Part shown: one piece after another, positions 8,365 through 17,342 of the stretch
Position numbering within the stretch: the first letter of the stretch is position 1
How the letters are laid out: every line of letters begins with the position of its first letter
Source of the DNA: Polycyclovorans sp.
Lineage (GTDB): Bacteria; Pseudomonadota; Gammaproteobacteria; Nevskiales; Nevskiaceae
Reading direction: 5' to 3'
DNA length: 64,000 nucleotides
Assembly: GCA_002706265.1 (NCBI GenBank)
Contig: PAKU01000028.1
Span: 1 to 64,000 of the forward strand
Position numbers and translations under genes: made by a program
Notes under the pieces: model-generated
What the model was told of the DNA's origin: nothing
What the model saw: only the letters and a program-made list of their open reading frames with translations
Databases searched by the model: none

Positions 8365-9692
8365 TCTTCCGTCAACGCCGTCCGCGCTCGGTCGCGCAAC
8401 GGTTTGAAGAGATAGGTCATCAAGCTCCGTTCGCCGGTTTTCACGAAGACATTGACCGGCATCCCCGGCTTAATCTCCTGACCGGCCAGTTGAACTTTCC
8501 CGTGCTCCGTCGTGCTGATCATGGCCCGGTAGTAAGGGGCGCCGGTGCGCTCGTCGGTCAGTCGGTCAGCCGAGACGCTGACCACCTCACCCTCCACTAC
8601 CGGCGTCTTGTTCTGGTTCAAGGCGGCAAAGATCAGGTCAACCGGCAAGCCGATCTGCACCTTGTCGATCAGGTGCACGTCGATCTGCGCCTCAACTTCC
8701 AGGGGCTCATCCTGCGGCACGATGTACATCAGGACATCGCCTGGCGCAAAGACACCGCCACGTGTATTCACCGCCAGATCCACCACCGTGCCACTGACCG
8801 GGGCCTTGATCTCGGCGTTGGCAAAATCAAACTCGCTGGCCACCAGACGGCTGCGATACTGCTCAGCTTCCCGCTGAACCGTGGCGAATTCGTCTTGGAG
8901 CTCGCGAACAATCTCGTCCCGACGTCGCGCCAGCAGGGTCTTGCTTTCGGCGATCTGGCTCATAAGCTGCCCGCGCCGCCCCATTTCCTGGGCCACCGAC
9001 GTCTCGATCTGCGCCACCACGCGTTCGAGGTCATTTTGGCGGGAACGCGTCACGTCGCCGGACACCACCAACGGCCGCAAGCTGTGTAATTGCGCCGCCG
9101 CCACCGACATTTCACGCTGGCGAGCCTCGATGCTCCGACTGGCGGCATCGGCCTGAATCTCCAACCCGCGGATTTGCTCCTCAAGGGCCCGAAGCTCGGC
9201 ACGGCGCACTTCACGTCGAGACATGAACAACGACTGCTGAATCAGCATCGCGCTTTTCGCACTGTCGTCTTCCATCGCCAGCAATGTGTCCGGGAAAGTC
9301 ACCGCGTCGGCCGATGTCAGCTCTGCCGTCAACCGCGCCTTGATCGCCTCGGCGTTAACCCACTGCGACTGAGCCGCTTCGAAAGCCGACCGCGTGGCCG
9401 TCGCGTCCATCTTCAGCAACAGATCGCCGGCTTCCACCGTTTGGCCGTCCTGGACCAGAATCTCGCCGATGATGCCGCCGGTCGGGTGTTGCACGGCGCG
9501 GCGCAGGCCATCGACCACCACCACGCCGGTGGCGGGCACGCCTTCATCCAGTGGCGCGGTGAAAGCCCAGATCAGAAAACCTACGAAGCCGACCAGCACG
9601 AACAGCCAGCCCATTCGGCCCGCTTTTTGGTACGAGGGCCGCTCTTCCGACGGCGAATGGGTCAGGCCGCGATTTGATTCAATGGTTTGCAT
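8361..9692 (-). CDS. HlyD family type I secretion periplasmic adaptor, system A
   Basis: A 443-residue membrane fusion protein. One N-terminal membrane segment (MGWLFVLVGFVGFLIWAFTA) follows a cytoplasmic tail. Next comes a split biotinyl-lipoyl domain (first half GGIIGEILVQDGQTVEAGDLLLKMD, second half VSGTVVDLAVNTRGGVFAPGDVLM), a long coiled-coil between them, and a C-terminal beta-barrel ending in KPGMPVNVFVKTGERSLMTYL, the RTX-adaptor signature region. It links the ABC transporter to TolC across the periplasm. The gene starts 4 bases after the ABC gene stop and overlaps the TolC gene at its end. Confidence 0.93.
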   Translation of the reverse strand: MQTIESNRGLTHSPSEERPSYQKAGRMGWLFVLVGFVGFLIWAFTAPLDEGVPATGVVVVDGLRRAVQHPTGGIIGEILVQDGQTVEAGDLLLKMDATATRSAFEAAQSQWVNAEAIKARLTAELTSADAVTFPDTLLAMEDDSAKSAMLIQQSLFMSRREVRRAELRALEEQIRGLEIQADAASRSIEARQREMSVAAAQLHSLRPLVVSGDVTRSRQNDLERVVAQIETSVAQEMGRRGQLMSQIAESKTLLARRRDEIVRELQDEFATVQREAEQYRSRLVASEFDFANAEIKAPVSGTVVDLAVNTRGGVFAPGDVLMYIVPQDEPLEVEAQIDVHLIDKVQIGLPVDLIFAALNQNKTPVVEGEVVSVSADRLTDERTGAPYYRAMISTTEHGKVQLAGQEIKPGMPVNVFVKTGERSLMTYLFKPLRDRARTALTEE

Positions 9693-9696
9693 GGCC

Positions 9697-11466
9697 CTAT
9701 AGACCCGTGTTCAACGTCAAACGATCATCACGATCCGGGCCGCGACCGTTGCCGGCATCCGTGGCCGGCTTCTTCAATGCGGCCAATTCAGTCATCACCT
9801 TGCTGGTCGGCCCGTACATCTGCAGTTGGCCATCCTTGATGACCGCCAAGTGCGTGGTCACTCTCAACACCGACGGGTGATGGGTAATTACCACCACCGT
9901 GCGCTTCAGCTGCGCCAGTTTTTGCAGGGCTTGTGCCAAAGCGCTTTGCCCGGCTTCGTCGAGGTTGGAGTTAGGCTCGTCCAAAACCAGCAATCGCGGC
10001 AGATCGTAGACGGCGCGCGCCAGCGCCACCCGCTGCCGCTGCCCGCCCGAAAGGCCTGCCCCGCCTTCGCCCACCATCGTGTCGTAGCCGTGGGACAACT
10101 GCAGAATCATCTCGTGCACGCCGGCGAGGCGAGCGGCCGCAACAACCTTCTCAGACTCCAGCTCACCGAAGCGGCCAATGTTGTCGCTGATCGACCCGGC
10201 AAACAGCTCGATGTCCTGTGGCAGATAACCCAGATATGGGCCCAACGCAGCCTTGTCCCATTGCGTGACATCGGCACCGTCCAGTCGCACGGTCCCGCCC
10301 ATCGGACGCCAAATGCCCATCAGGGCGCGCGCCAGCGTTGACTTGCCGCTGCCCGAAGGCCCGATGACGCCCAGGACTTGCCCCGGCTCGATGTTCAACG
10401 ACACGCCGCGAAGGACCGGATTGCGTGATCGCGGCGGGCCCACATAAGCTTGCTCGACGCTCACCCAGCCTTCGGGTGGCGGCAGGGGCATACCCTGTTC
10501 CTTGGGCGGATGATCGGTAAACAGCACCTGCAAGCGCCGGTACGCCACCTGCACGCCGCCAAACTGCCGCCATACGCCAATCAACGCGTCCACCGGCGCC
10601 AGGGCGCGACCCAACAAGATGGAGGCGGCGATCATCATGCCAGGGGTAATGTCACCCAGAACCGCCAGATAGGCACCGTAGCCGAGGATGCCGCTTTGCA
10701 GCGCCATGCGCAGTGAGCGCGTGCTGGACTGCACCGCCGAGGACTTCTCGTTGGCATCGCGTTGGGCGCCCAGCCAATTGCCGTGGGTGCCGTACCAGCG
10801 CCGTCGCAGCGATGACAGCATGCCCATCGACTCAATCACTTCCGCGTTGCGCAACCCCGTGGTGGCCATGGCGCTGGACTGCGCAGCGTGCTTGCCGGCC
10901 TCCTGCATCGGCTTGCGGGTGATCCAAGCGTTCAGCGCTGCCAGCGACACCAACAATACGGCCGCAATGATCGAAAACACGCCCAAGCGCCAATCAAACA
11001 TGAAAATAATGGCGATATAAATCGGGAACCACGGCGCGTCCAGAAACGCGAAAAACCCCTGCCCGGCCGCAAACTGACGTACGTTGGTGAAGTCCGTCAG
11101 TGCTTGGCCTGCGTTACCGCCGCCGCCTTCTGCCAGATTTTTTTGATACGCCGCTTCGTACACTCTGGGGCTGACATTGGCATCCAACTCATCACCCACG
11201 CGCGACATGACCAAGCCTCGCGCCCAATCAATCAGCGCCATCAGCGCATAAAGCCCCACAGCCAGCAGGCTGATCATGACCAATGTGGTGATGTTTCGGC
11301 TGGCCAGCACGCGGTCATAAACCTGCAGCATGTAAACCGCAGGCACCAGCATCAGCAGATTGAGCACAATCGAAAATGACGCAAGGGTCCACGCTGCAGA
11401 TCGGAACGGCTTGAGTGCGTCCACAAACTCTGCCGGCGTAGCACCGGCCTTGGCGTTGTCCTTCAA
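9697..11466 (-). CDS. Type I secretion permease/ATPase, PrtD-like, system A
   Basis: A 589-residue ABC half-transporter. An N-terminal six-helix membrane domain (residues about 25-310) is followed by an ATPase domain with Walker A GPSGSGKST, signature LSGGQRQR and Walker B LLVLDEPNSNLDE. There is no N-terminal C39-like peptidase domain, which places it with the PrtD/SapD/AprD exporters of RTX proteases and S-layer proteins, unlike the second ABC transporter further along. The start is a TTG with GGAG eight bases ahead; no ATG or GTG fits. It is the first gene of the ABC-HlyD-TolC set and follows SapC and DUF6447 genes. Confidence 0.93.
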   Translation of the reverse strand: MKDNAKAGATPAEFVDALKPFRSAAWTLASFSIVLNLLMLVPAVYMLQVYDRVLASRNITTLVMISLLAVGLYALMALIDWARGLVMSRVGDELDANVSPRVYEAAYQKNLAEGGGGNAGQALTDFTNVRQFAAGQGFFAFLDAPWFPIYIAIIFMFDWRLGVFSIIAAVLLVSLAALNAWITRKPMQEAGKHAAQSSAMATTGLRNAEVIESMGMLSSLRRRWYGTHGNWLGAQRDANEKSSAVQSSTRSLRMALQSGILGYGAYLAVLGDITPGMMIAASILLGRALAPVDALIGVWRQFGGVQVAYRRLQVLFTDHPPKEQGMPLPPPEGWVSVEQAYVGPPRSRNPVLRGVSLNIEPGQVLGVIGPSGSGKSTLARALMGIWRPMGGTVRLDGADVTQWDKAALGPYLGYLPQDIELFAGSISDNIGRFGELESEKVVAAARLAGVHEMILQLSHGYDTMVGEGGAGLSGGQRQRVALARAVYDLPRLLVLDEPNSNLDEAGQSALAQALQKLAQLKRTVVVITHHPSVLRVTTHLAVIKDGQLQMYGPTSKVMTELAALKKPATDAGNGRGPDRDDRLTLNTGL

Positions 11467-11631
11467 AATGACCCACTCCGATTCATCTCAAACCCCAATG
11501 ACCACACACGTCGCTGCCGGTTGATTTGGCCTCAACGCAAGGTTCCATCGATTGTGTTGCTGCAGGGTGTCGTGCCGACGCGCCGCGCGACCTCAAGGGC
11601 AAGCTGCCCCGACGCCGCTGGTCGCCATCAA

Positions 11632-11847
11632 TCAGTGACCGGCTTCGACCGGCTTGATCTTCGCAAGTTCGTCTTTCAGTGCCTTCGCATAGGCGATACG
11701 TGCGGTTTGCGTGATGGCCATCTGGGCTTGAAGCCGCGCCGCTTCAGCATCGGTGGCACGCAGATTCTGCACCTGCGCTTTGGCCTGATCATTAAGGCTG
11801 CTGATTGCGTACGTCTGCCCGTCGATGGAAATCGTCTTCTCTGCCAT
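11632..11847 (-). CDS. DUF6447 family small protein
   Basis: A 71-residue protein beginning MAEKTISIDGQTYAISSL, with an upstream GAGAGG ribosome site that favours this ATG over the in-frame ATG 15 bases earlier. The body DQAKAQVQNLRATDAEAARL plus QAQMAITQTARIAYAKALKD is a typical DUF6447 pattern: a short strand pair, then two helices. Proteins of this kind are small, cytoplasmic and of unknown function. Here it sits between SapC and the type I exporter, so a role as chaperone or accessory factor for the secreted surface protein is an inference from position only. Confidence 0.75.
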   Translation of the reverse strand: MAEKTISIDGQTYAISSLNDQAKAQVQNLRATDAEAARLQAQMAITQTARIAYAKALKDELAKIKPVEAGH

Positions 11848-11906
11848 ACCCGCCTCTCTCATTAAAAGCCGCTGAGTATACCGCGTCGGCGCCTATCGAT
11901 TACCGC

Positions 11907-12656
11907 TTACTGCAAGCGGCCCCAGTCAATGCCGTCAAGGTCCAGGGTGTCGAACGGGTCATTACCGGGATTGCGACCCAAGGCCTGTGCCAGCACGCCA
12001 TCACGCAGATTCGACAGCGAGTTGGCCTGCGCAAACGCCAACGCGAGCGCGCCAGACCGGTGCAGCTTCAACAAGGTCTCTGCGGGCAGCGCGCCAAGTT
12101 TTTGCACATCAATGATCTGCAAACCGGTGACGGCAGACTTCGCGCCACCTTTGCCATAAACCAAATTCTGAGTCATCCATAGACCTGCCTCGTCAAGCTG
12201 CTGGGTCAATTGCTGCGTTTTCAGCATGTCTTGCTGCACCCGCGTCAAGGCGGTGCGAACCTTTTCCATCAGTGGCGCGTGTTCACCGTCGGGGGTAAAC
12301 AACGGCTCACCACCGTCTGCCGACCAATGCGGCGCTTGCAGGTCAATCTGCACCTGATAGTTCTGCTCGCCCAGATCGGCCAGCCGAAATGGGTACAGCC
12401 GAAACATCGCCGGCGGCGTGCGGCCCAGCCAATGACCGGTGTCATTGATGTACTGGCATTGCCCCAGGTCCAGCCCCGCCAGCAGGCAAATCTGGGTCTG
12501 TTCGCTGGGCTTGACCAAAGTGCCCTCACGCGCCATTCGCGCGCATTCGGTGGCCGCCAGCGGTACCAGCATTTGCTGGCGCAGCGGCAGGTAGGACTGG
12601 TTGGGAGTGAAGCGAAGGTCGCGATGTTCAACAGAGCTCAACGCCACAAATTTCAT
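11907..12656 (-). CDS. sapC: SapC family protein
   Basis: A 249-residue soluble protein matching the SapC family: an N-terminal MKFVALSSVEHRDLRF, the middle motif PPAMFRLYPFRLADLG, and LFTPDGEHAPLMEKV. In Campylobacter fetus, sapC precedes sapDEF, the type I export genes for the surface-layer protein. The same order, SapC then ABC, HlyD and TolC, is present here. Its exact job is unknown; it is thought to assist S-layer export. A clear AAGGAAG lies 7 bases before the ATG. No signal peptide or membrane span is visible, so it should be cytoplasmic. It is separated from the large surface protein gene by a strong terminator. Confidence 0.85.
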   Translation of the reverse strand: MKFVALSSVEHRDLRFTPNQSYLPLRQQMLVPLAATECARMAREGTLVKPSEQTQICLLAGLDLGQCQYINDTGHWLGRTPPAMFRLYPFRLADLGEQNYQVQIDLQAPHWSADGGEPLFTPDGEHAPLMEKVRTALTRVQQDMLKTQQLTQQLDEAGLWMTQNLVYGKGGAKSAVTGLQIIDVQKLGALPAETLLKLHRSGALALAFAQANSLSNLRDGVLAQALGRNPGNDPFDTLDLDGIDWGRLQ

Positions 12657-12700
12657 AAAAAATCTTCCTTACGTCATCGACTGTCGCGGGACAAAAAAAA

Positions 12701-12720
12701 GCCGCCTCCGAAGAGGCGGC
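12701..12720 (-). terminator. Rho-independent terminator after the large surface protein gene
   Basis: Perfect 8-base stem GCCGCCTC/GAGGCGGC with a 4-base loop. Read on the minus strand it is followed by eight T residues (the A run at 12693-12700). It lies 25 bases after the stop of the 1247-residue gene and would stop or reduce read-through into sapC. Confidence 0.9.
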
Positions 12721-12744
12721 TCAACCATCTAACAACGCGACGGC

Positions 12745-15700
12745 TTACGCGAAGATGAAGTTCTCGGCGATGCCGAGGTCAGCTTCGACCACGCCGTTCA
12801 ACACGATCTGCCAAGTCGGGTTCAAACCTTGAGCTTCTGAGGTGAGAACCAAGTTGCCGCCCATGTCCACGCGATCTAACTCAGCATAGCTGGTGATGCC
12901 CAGCGCACTAAGATCAAGGATAGAGTGGTTGTCGAGCGTTGCACCCGCTTCAGCTTCGGTGACGAAGTTGGTGATCGTCCACGTTGCTGCAGGCAAGCCG
13001 CCATCCTGAAGCGCCGGCGCACCGGTGAATTCAAAGATGGTGTTGAAGTCAACCAAGGCAGCATTGGCGTCGGTCAGCGTCGCGTTCAGGTCATCCTGAT
13101 CCTGCACCAGCACACGAACGTCATCGTTGGCACGAATCACGTCGCCGGGGGCGCCGGTCGGATCCTGCTGTACAGCGTCATCCAACGTGAAGGTCACTGA
13201 GCCATTGAAGCCGCTGAGATCGATCACGTTCAAAGAAGCCGCCAAGGGCTGGGTGAACGTCAACACATCGTCATCGCCGGCAGCAGCCGAACCGCCGGTG
13301 AGCACCAGGTTCTGGAGGATGTTGTCCACCAGAAGCGCATCAGCCACCAAGATGCCAACGTCGAACGTGAAACCGACGCCGTCCACCACGAGTTCAGCAT
13401 TGTCACCCACGAACGGAATGTTGTAGTTCACAACGCCTGGGCCACTGTTGTCTGGACGAGCCAGATCAGCGTTGACCGTGCCGAAGCCGCTGACGTTGAA
13501 CTCAGCGATGCCGGCGGCGTAGTTCAGATCATCGAGCACGTCGAGTGCGGCAATGTTCAGCACCGCGCCGACGGAGCCCGGACCCTCGAGCGTGAAGGTC
13601 TGCGGAACGGCACCAAGCAGCTGACCGTCAGGACCCGTGGCATCGCCCAGTGTTACGGTGTCACCATTACGCAGGCCTTCGAGGTTGAAGGTGTTACCAC
13701 CGGTCAAATTACCAACGATGTAGTTGGTGATACCCGAGGTGTTGGTGGCGTCGTAGCTGCCGTTGGCAAATGCCTGAGCACCGGCGCCGGTATCCACCGT
13801 CATCTGGTTGGGGCCAACGAGCCAGCCGAACTGCAGGGTTTCAAAGCCTGAGACGGTGGTTTCGAGAACAGCGCCCATGCCGGCCAGCGCCAGAAAATCG
13901 CTGTCGCCTGCGGTGCCGATGAGCTCATCAGCATCGGTACCGCCGAGCACGCCGCCAGCGATCACGCCGAGGGTCAGGTCGCCTTCCAGCGCGGAACCGT
14001 CAACCAGCACATCAAGACCGCCGGGCAGCGGCAGGGTGCCGAGCTCAGTGACCACGATGCCCAAGTCTTGCGTGCCGACGAACGAGAGGTCGCCCACGCG
14101 CTCAGCATTGAAGTTGGTGACGCGGTTGCTGGTGTCACGGTTGCCGTTGGACGCCAACACAACACTGGCCACTCCGCTGGTAAACGCCGGGGACTCATCG
14201 CCCACTGACAGTTCATTGACCGTCAGCACGCCGTCAAGACGCGCGGTGTTCTGCAGGGTGATTTCCAGTTCGGTGTCGCCGGGCAGCGCGCGGGTGCCGT
14301 TGATGGCGACCGTACCGAAGTCCTGATCGTCGTTGTTGTTGCCTTCACCGACCGTTTCATTCTTGCCGGTGATCACCAATTCGGTGTCAATCAGCATGCG
14401 CTCAATCGTGGTGTCTGAGCCATTTTCGGTTGCGACAAGAATGGTTTCCAGACCGGCGTTATCCATATTGCCGGTGACGATGTTCTGCACGGTGTTGTTA
14501 TTGCCGGCAACAACCAGCGTCTGCACGTTCAGGAATTCTGCGAAAGCCTGCGTGGTGCCCGTGGCGGTGTCGTCGTCATTGGTGCTGGTCTGAACTTCGA
14601 CCACGTTCTCGCCGAGACCGCCGTCCACCGAGATGGTGCTCTTGGTGTCGTTGGCATCGGTGAAGTTGATTCGGTCATCGCTGTCGCCGCCAACGATGGA
14701 GAGGGCGAAATCACGATCACGGGCAATGTCTTCAGCCAGGTTCAGGTTGAAATTGTTGCTGCCATTGCCGAACAGGTACTGGAACTCAATGACGTCTTCA
14801 GCATCGGTCAGATACTTGTCGAAGATCTGGTCGCTGAGCGTGGCGCCCAGCTTCAGGTCGCCTGCAAACATCGTGGAGTCGAACACGCGAACGTCAACCA
14901 CGCCGGTCGGGGCGAGGCGGTTGTCGGTGGTGACTGGGATGCGCTGGTTGGTCAGGTTGTTCTGAGTTTCTTCACCTGCGCCTAAGAACAGGTAACCGTC
15001 AGAACCGGCGGCGCTCTGAACATAGACTTCTTCGAGCACGTTGTTTGTGGACGACAGACTCTGCAGCCAGCTATCACGGTCCACGGTGACATCGAACACT
15101 TCAACGCCGCCACGGGTGGACATGCTGCCCACAATCATGTCGCCGGCTTCGCTGCCACGGCCAACGTTGTCGAGCACGATGTTGGTGGTGATCAGTTCAA
15201 CCAAGGGCACCGGCGCGCCGGGCGTAACGCCCTGAGCGACCAGACCACCGGTATTGTTCTGGAACTCAACCGCTGAGCCAGCGCCGAACTCGCCGCCAGC
15301 CGGATCGGTGATCAACACCACGGTGCGACCGAGGTTGTTGTCGAGCGTGACATTGAGGTTGGCGAGGGCCGGATCGGCGTCCAGCTCAGCCTGGATGGCT
15401 GCGGCCAGGTCAGCGTAGGTGTCGGCATCTTCGATCGCGGGAGAGGCCAGCACGTACTCGTCACCATTGAATTCGATGGTGAGGCTGAGCACGTCGATAC
15501 GCTGCAATTCCAGCGCGGGCTGGTCAACGTCGAACAGGTCAATGGTGAGGGCCGAATCCACTTCATCAACAAAGCCTTCGAGGGCTTCGGGGCTGAAGTA
15601 GGCTTCGTAATCAACGCCGCCAACGACTGAACCCGGATCGGCATTACGGAAGCCGAAGGTGGTGTTCAACGGGTTGGAACGGATGTCTTCAATGACGATG

Positions 15701-16488
15701 CTGCTGCGGCTGTCTTCTGACCACCACTGCTCAACACCAATCATGCGCTGAGCGTCGATGTTGGCGCCGAGCACGTTGTTGTTGTTGAAGTCGAGCTGGA
15801 ACGACTGGAAGCGCAGATACACTTCCTGAATGTTCACGGTGGAGGCTGAAACAGCCGGCCCGACGGGGATGGTGCCCGAAACGGTGGCGGTCAGGTCAGC
15901 TTCCAGCACGTTGCGGCCAGCGCCACCGTCAAGACGGTCGCCCGACTCAAACGTGTTGGTCACGGCGCCCAGCTGGTTCTGCACGATGGGTGCAGTGAAG
16001 GTGTCGTCGCCAGCGGTGCCGACGATGTTGTCCTGGTCGGTAGTCAGACGCAGGTCTTCGCTCGGGCCCGGATCAACGGTGCCATCGCCCAGCGTGCCGT
16101 CAGCGCCGACCACGGCGCCAGCGCCGGCTGCGTCGAACAGGTCTGCGAAGGCTTCAGCAGTCACGGTCTGGCCGATTGCGAGATTTTCGTTGCTGCCGCC
16201 CAGCACCACGGTAAAGGCCGCACCTGCACCACCCGAGGTGTAGGTGATGGTCGAACCGTTGACGGTGATCTGCACGGCGGAACCGCCGGCTGCGACCTGC
16301 ACATCTTCAAGGGTCAAGCCGGCCGGCAGAACAATCACGCCGCCGTCGAAGTCCTGGACTTCAACATCACCGCTGATCGTGCCCTCGACCAGGTAACGGT
16401 CGGCTGCACCGGAGACATCGACGAAGGTGTCGATCTGTCCGTCAAGAATTTCACGATCATTGATCGTGGTGAGTAGTTTGGTAACCAT
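12745..16488 (-). CDS. Large RTX-like, S-layer-type surface protein, probable type I secretion substrate
   Basis: 1247 residues, very acidic, no cysteine, one histidine and few lysines, as is usual for exported surface-layer and RTX proteins. There is no Sec signal. Residues 1-110 form an N-terminal domain (FVDVSGAADRYLVEGTISGD). Residues 150-200 carry a calcium-binding-like block (NIVGTAGDDTFTAP, then SGDRLDGGAGRNVLEADL) seen at the head of many beta-strand-repeat surface proteins. Scattered RTX-like pieces recur (VGGDSDDRINF, GGTDADELIGTAGDSD). The end, LDLSALGITSYAELDRV through VEADLGIAENFIFA, is typical of RTX C-termini that carry the type I export signal. An AGGGAG site precedes the ATG. 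Best reading: main S-layer or surface adhesin exported by one of the two flanking systems. Confidence 0.8.
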   Translation of the reverse strand: MVTKLLTTINDREILDGQIDTFVDVSGAADRYLVEGTISGDVEVQDFDGGVIVLPAGLTLEDVQVAAGGSAVQITVNGSTITYTSGGAGAAFTVVLGGSNENLAIGQTVTAEAFADLFDAAGAGAVVGADGTLGDGTVDPGPSEDLRLTTDQDNIVGTAGDDTFTAPIVQNQLGAVTNTFESGDRLDGGAGRNVLEADLTATVSGTIPVGPAVSASTVNIQEVYLRFQSFQLDFNNNNVLGANIDAQRMIGVEQWWSEDSRSSIVIEDIRSNPLNTTFGFRNADPGSVVGGVDYEAYFSPEALEGFVDEVDSALTIDLFDVDQPALELQRIDVLSLTIEFNGDEYVLASPAIEDADTYADLAAAIQAELDADPALANLNVTLDNNLGRTVVLITDPAGGEFGAGSAVEFQNNTGGLVAQGVTPGAPVPLVELITTNIVLDNVGRGSEAGDMIVGSMSTRGGVEVFDVTVDRDSWLQSLSSTNNVLEEVYVQSAAGSDGYLFLGAGEETQNNLTNQRIPVTTDNRLAPTGVVDVRVFDSTMFAGDLKLGATLSDQIFDKYLTDAEDVIEFQYLFGNGSNNFNLNLAEDIARDRDFALSIVGGDSDDRINFTDANDTKSTISVDGGLGENVVEVQTSTNDDDTATGTTQAFAEFLNVQTLVVAGNNNTVQNIVTGNMDNAGLETILVATENGSDTTIERMLIDTELVITGKNETVGEGNNNDDQDFGTVAINGTRALPGDTELEITLQNTARLDGVLTVNELSVGDESPAFTSGVASVVLASNGNRDTSNRVTNFNAERVGDLSFVGTQDLGIVVTELGTLPLPGGLDVLVDGSALEGDLTLGVIAGGVLGGTDADELIGTAGDSDFLALAGMGAVLETTVSGFETLQFGWLVGPNQMTVDTGAGAQAFANGSYDATNTSGITNYIVGNLTGGNTFNLEGLRNGDTVTLGDATGPDGQLLGAVPQTFTLEGPGSVGAVLNIAALDVLDDLNYAAGIAEFNVSGFGTVNADLARPDNSGPGVVNYNIPFVGDNAELVVDGVGFTFDVGILVADALLVDNILQNLVLTGGSAAAGDDDVLTFTQPLAASLNVIDLSGFNGSVTFTLDDAVQQDPTGAPGDVIRANDDVRVLVQDQDDLNATLTDANAALVDFNTIFEFTGAPALQDGGLPAATWTITNFVTEAEAGATLDNHSILDLSALGITSYAELDRVDMGGNLVLTSEAQGLNPTWQIVLNGVVEADLGIAENFIFA

Positions 16489-16508
16489 TTGTTTAAAGCT
16501 CCCTGAAA

Positions 16509-17342
16509 TTAGGCGGTGGTGATGTCGAAGAAGTTGACGAACAGGTCATCCTGCGCGCCCAGTTGCTGATCGAACCCTTGATCGATCGTGAAGCTCACGC
16601 TGACGGCGTTGCCAACATCATTGAAGAAGTTGAGGGTGGTGGTGTCGGCAAACGGGTTGGTCGTCGGCTTGACGAGATCAAAGAACTCAGCCGTGTCAAG
16701 GTCTTGCGTGCCGACGAAGCGGATGGTGTCACCATCTTCAAGACTGAGATTTTCGATGCGGATGTTCTGACCCTGACCGATTGACGTGGGTTTGGCCGAA
16801 TCACCTGCACCCAAAACGCCGAAATTGATCTCGAAGATGTCTTGACCGTCCGTGCCGGTCAGCGTGCCACCATTGGCGAGGTCACCGTTGGGACCCAGCT
16901 CGGCGGTGACGTCAGTTGCATCACCTGGCTCGGGCTCGGGTTCGGGATTGGGTTCCGGCTCGGGATTGGGTTCCGGCTCGGGATTGGGTTCCGGCTCGGG
17001 ATTGGGTTCCGGCTCCTGGCCGCCACCGCCAGTCACTTCGATTTCATCGTCGTCGTCGGCGGCGACGACGATGGCGCTGATGCCGACAACGGTTGCACCG
17101 CCAATCAGGGCCCAGGAAGGTACTGCAGCCGCCTGGTCACTGGCGGAAGCGAGTGTCGCCAAATCCAACGCGGTGCCGGCGTCTGCCACCAGTGAAGATT
17201 CGGCAATTTCGCCAGTGGCGCTTGCCTCAATTGCAGGCGCGATGGCCTCCCCTTCTTCTTGCCGCGTTGCGTCGTCGACGAGCAGGCTTGCTTGCAGCGC
17301 CTGCATCGCAGCGTCTAGGCGACTATCTACTTCCTTTGCCAT
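16509..17342 (-). CDS. Small acidic RTX-like protein with glycine-rich hydrophobic segment and Pro-Glu linker
   Basis: 277 residues from an ATG with GGAG 7 bases ahead. Order: a helical, charged N-terminal 70 residues; one hydrophobic segment, VPSWALIGGATVVGISAIVV, followed by AADDDDEIEV; a linker of repeated EPNPEP units (about residues 108-140); then a short acidic domain with GTLTGTDGQDIFEINFG and DGDTIRFVGTQDL, ending FVNFFDITTA. The last 70 residues look like a type I export C-terminus, and the stretch FVGTQDL also occurs in the 1247-residue protein just downstream. It may be an anchor or partner for that protein. The gene is first after the promoter-bearing gap and is separated from the next by 20 bases. 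Function is not known. Confidence 0.7.
   Translation of the reverse strand: MAKEVDSRLDAAMQALQASLLVDDATRQEEGEAIAPAIEASATGEIAESSLVADAGTALDLATLASASDQAAAVPSWALIGGATVVGISAIVVAADDDDEIEVTGGGGQEPEPNPEPEPNPEPEPNPEPEPNPEPEPEPGDATDVTAELGPNGDLANGGTLTGTDGQDIFEINFGVLGAGDSAKPTSIGQGQNIRIENLSLEDGDTIRFVGTQDLDTAEFFDLVKPTTNPFADTTTLNFFNDVGNAVSVSFTIDQGFDQQLGAQDDLFVNFFDITTA
16945..17016. repeat. Four tandem 18-base repeats encoding the Pro-Glu linker
   Basis: The unit GGATTGGGTTCCGGCTCG is repeated at 16945-16962, 16963-16980, 16981-16998 and 16999-17016, the last with one mismatch. On the minus strand it encodes the EPNPEP linker of the 277-residue protein. The near-identity of copies at DNA level suggests recent expansion or slippage, so linker length may vary between strains. 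Confidence 0.9.

Noticed and set aside
16945..17016. Short regular repeats resembling a CRISPR array
   Set aside because: The copies are directly adjacent without spacers and encode an in-frame protein linker.
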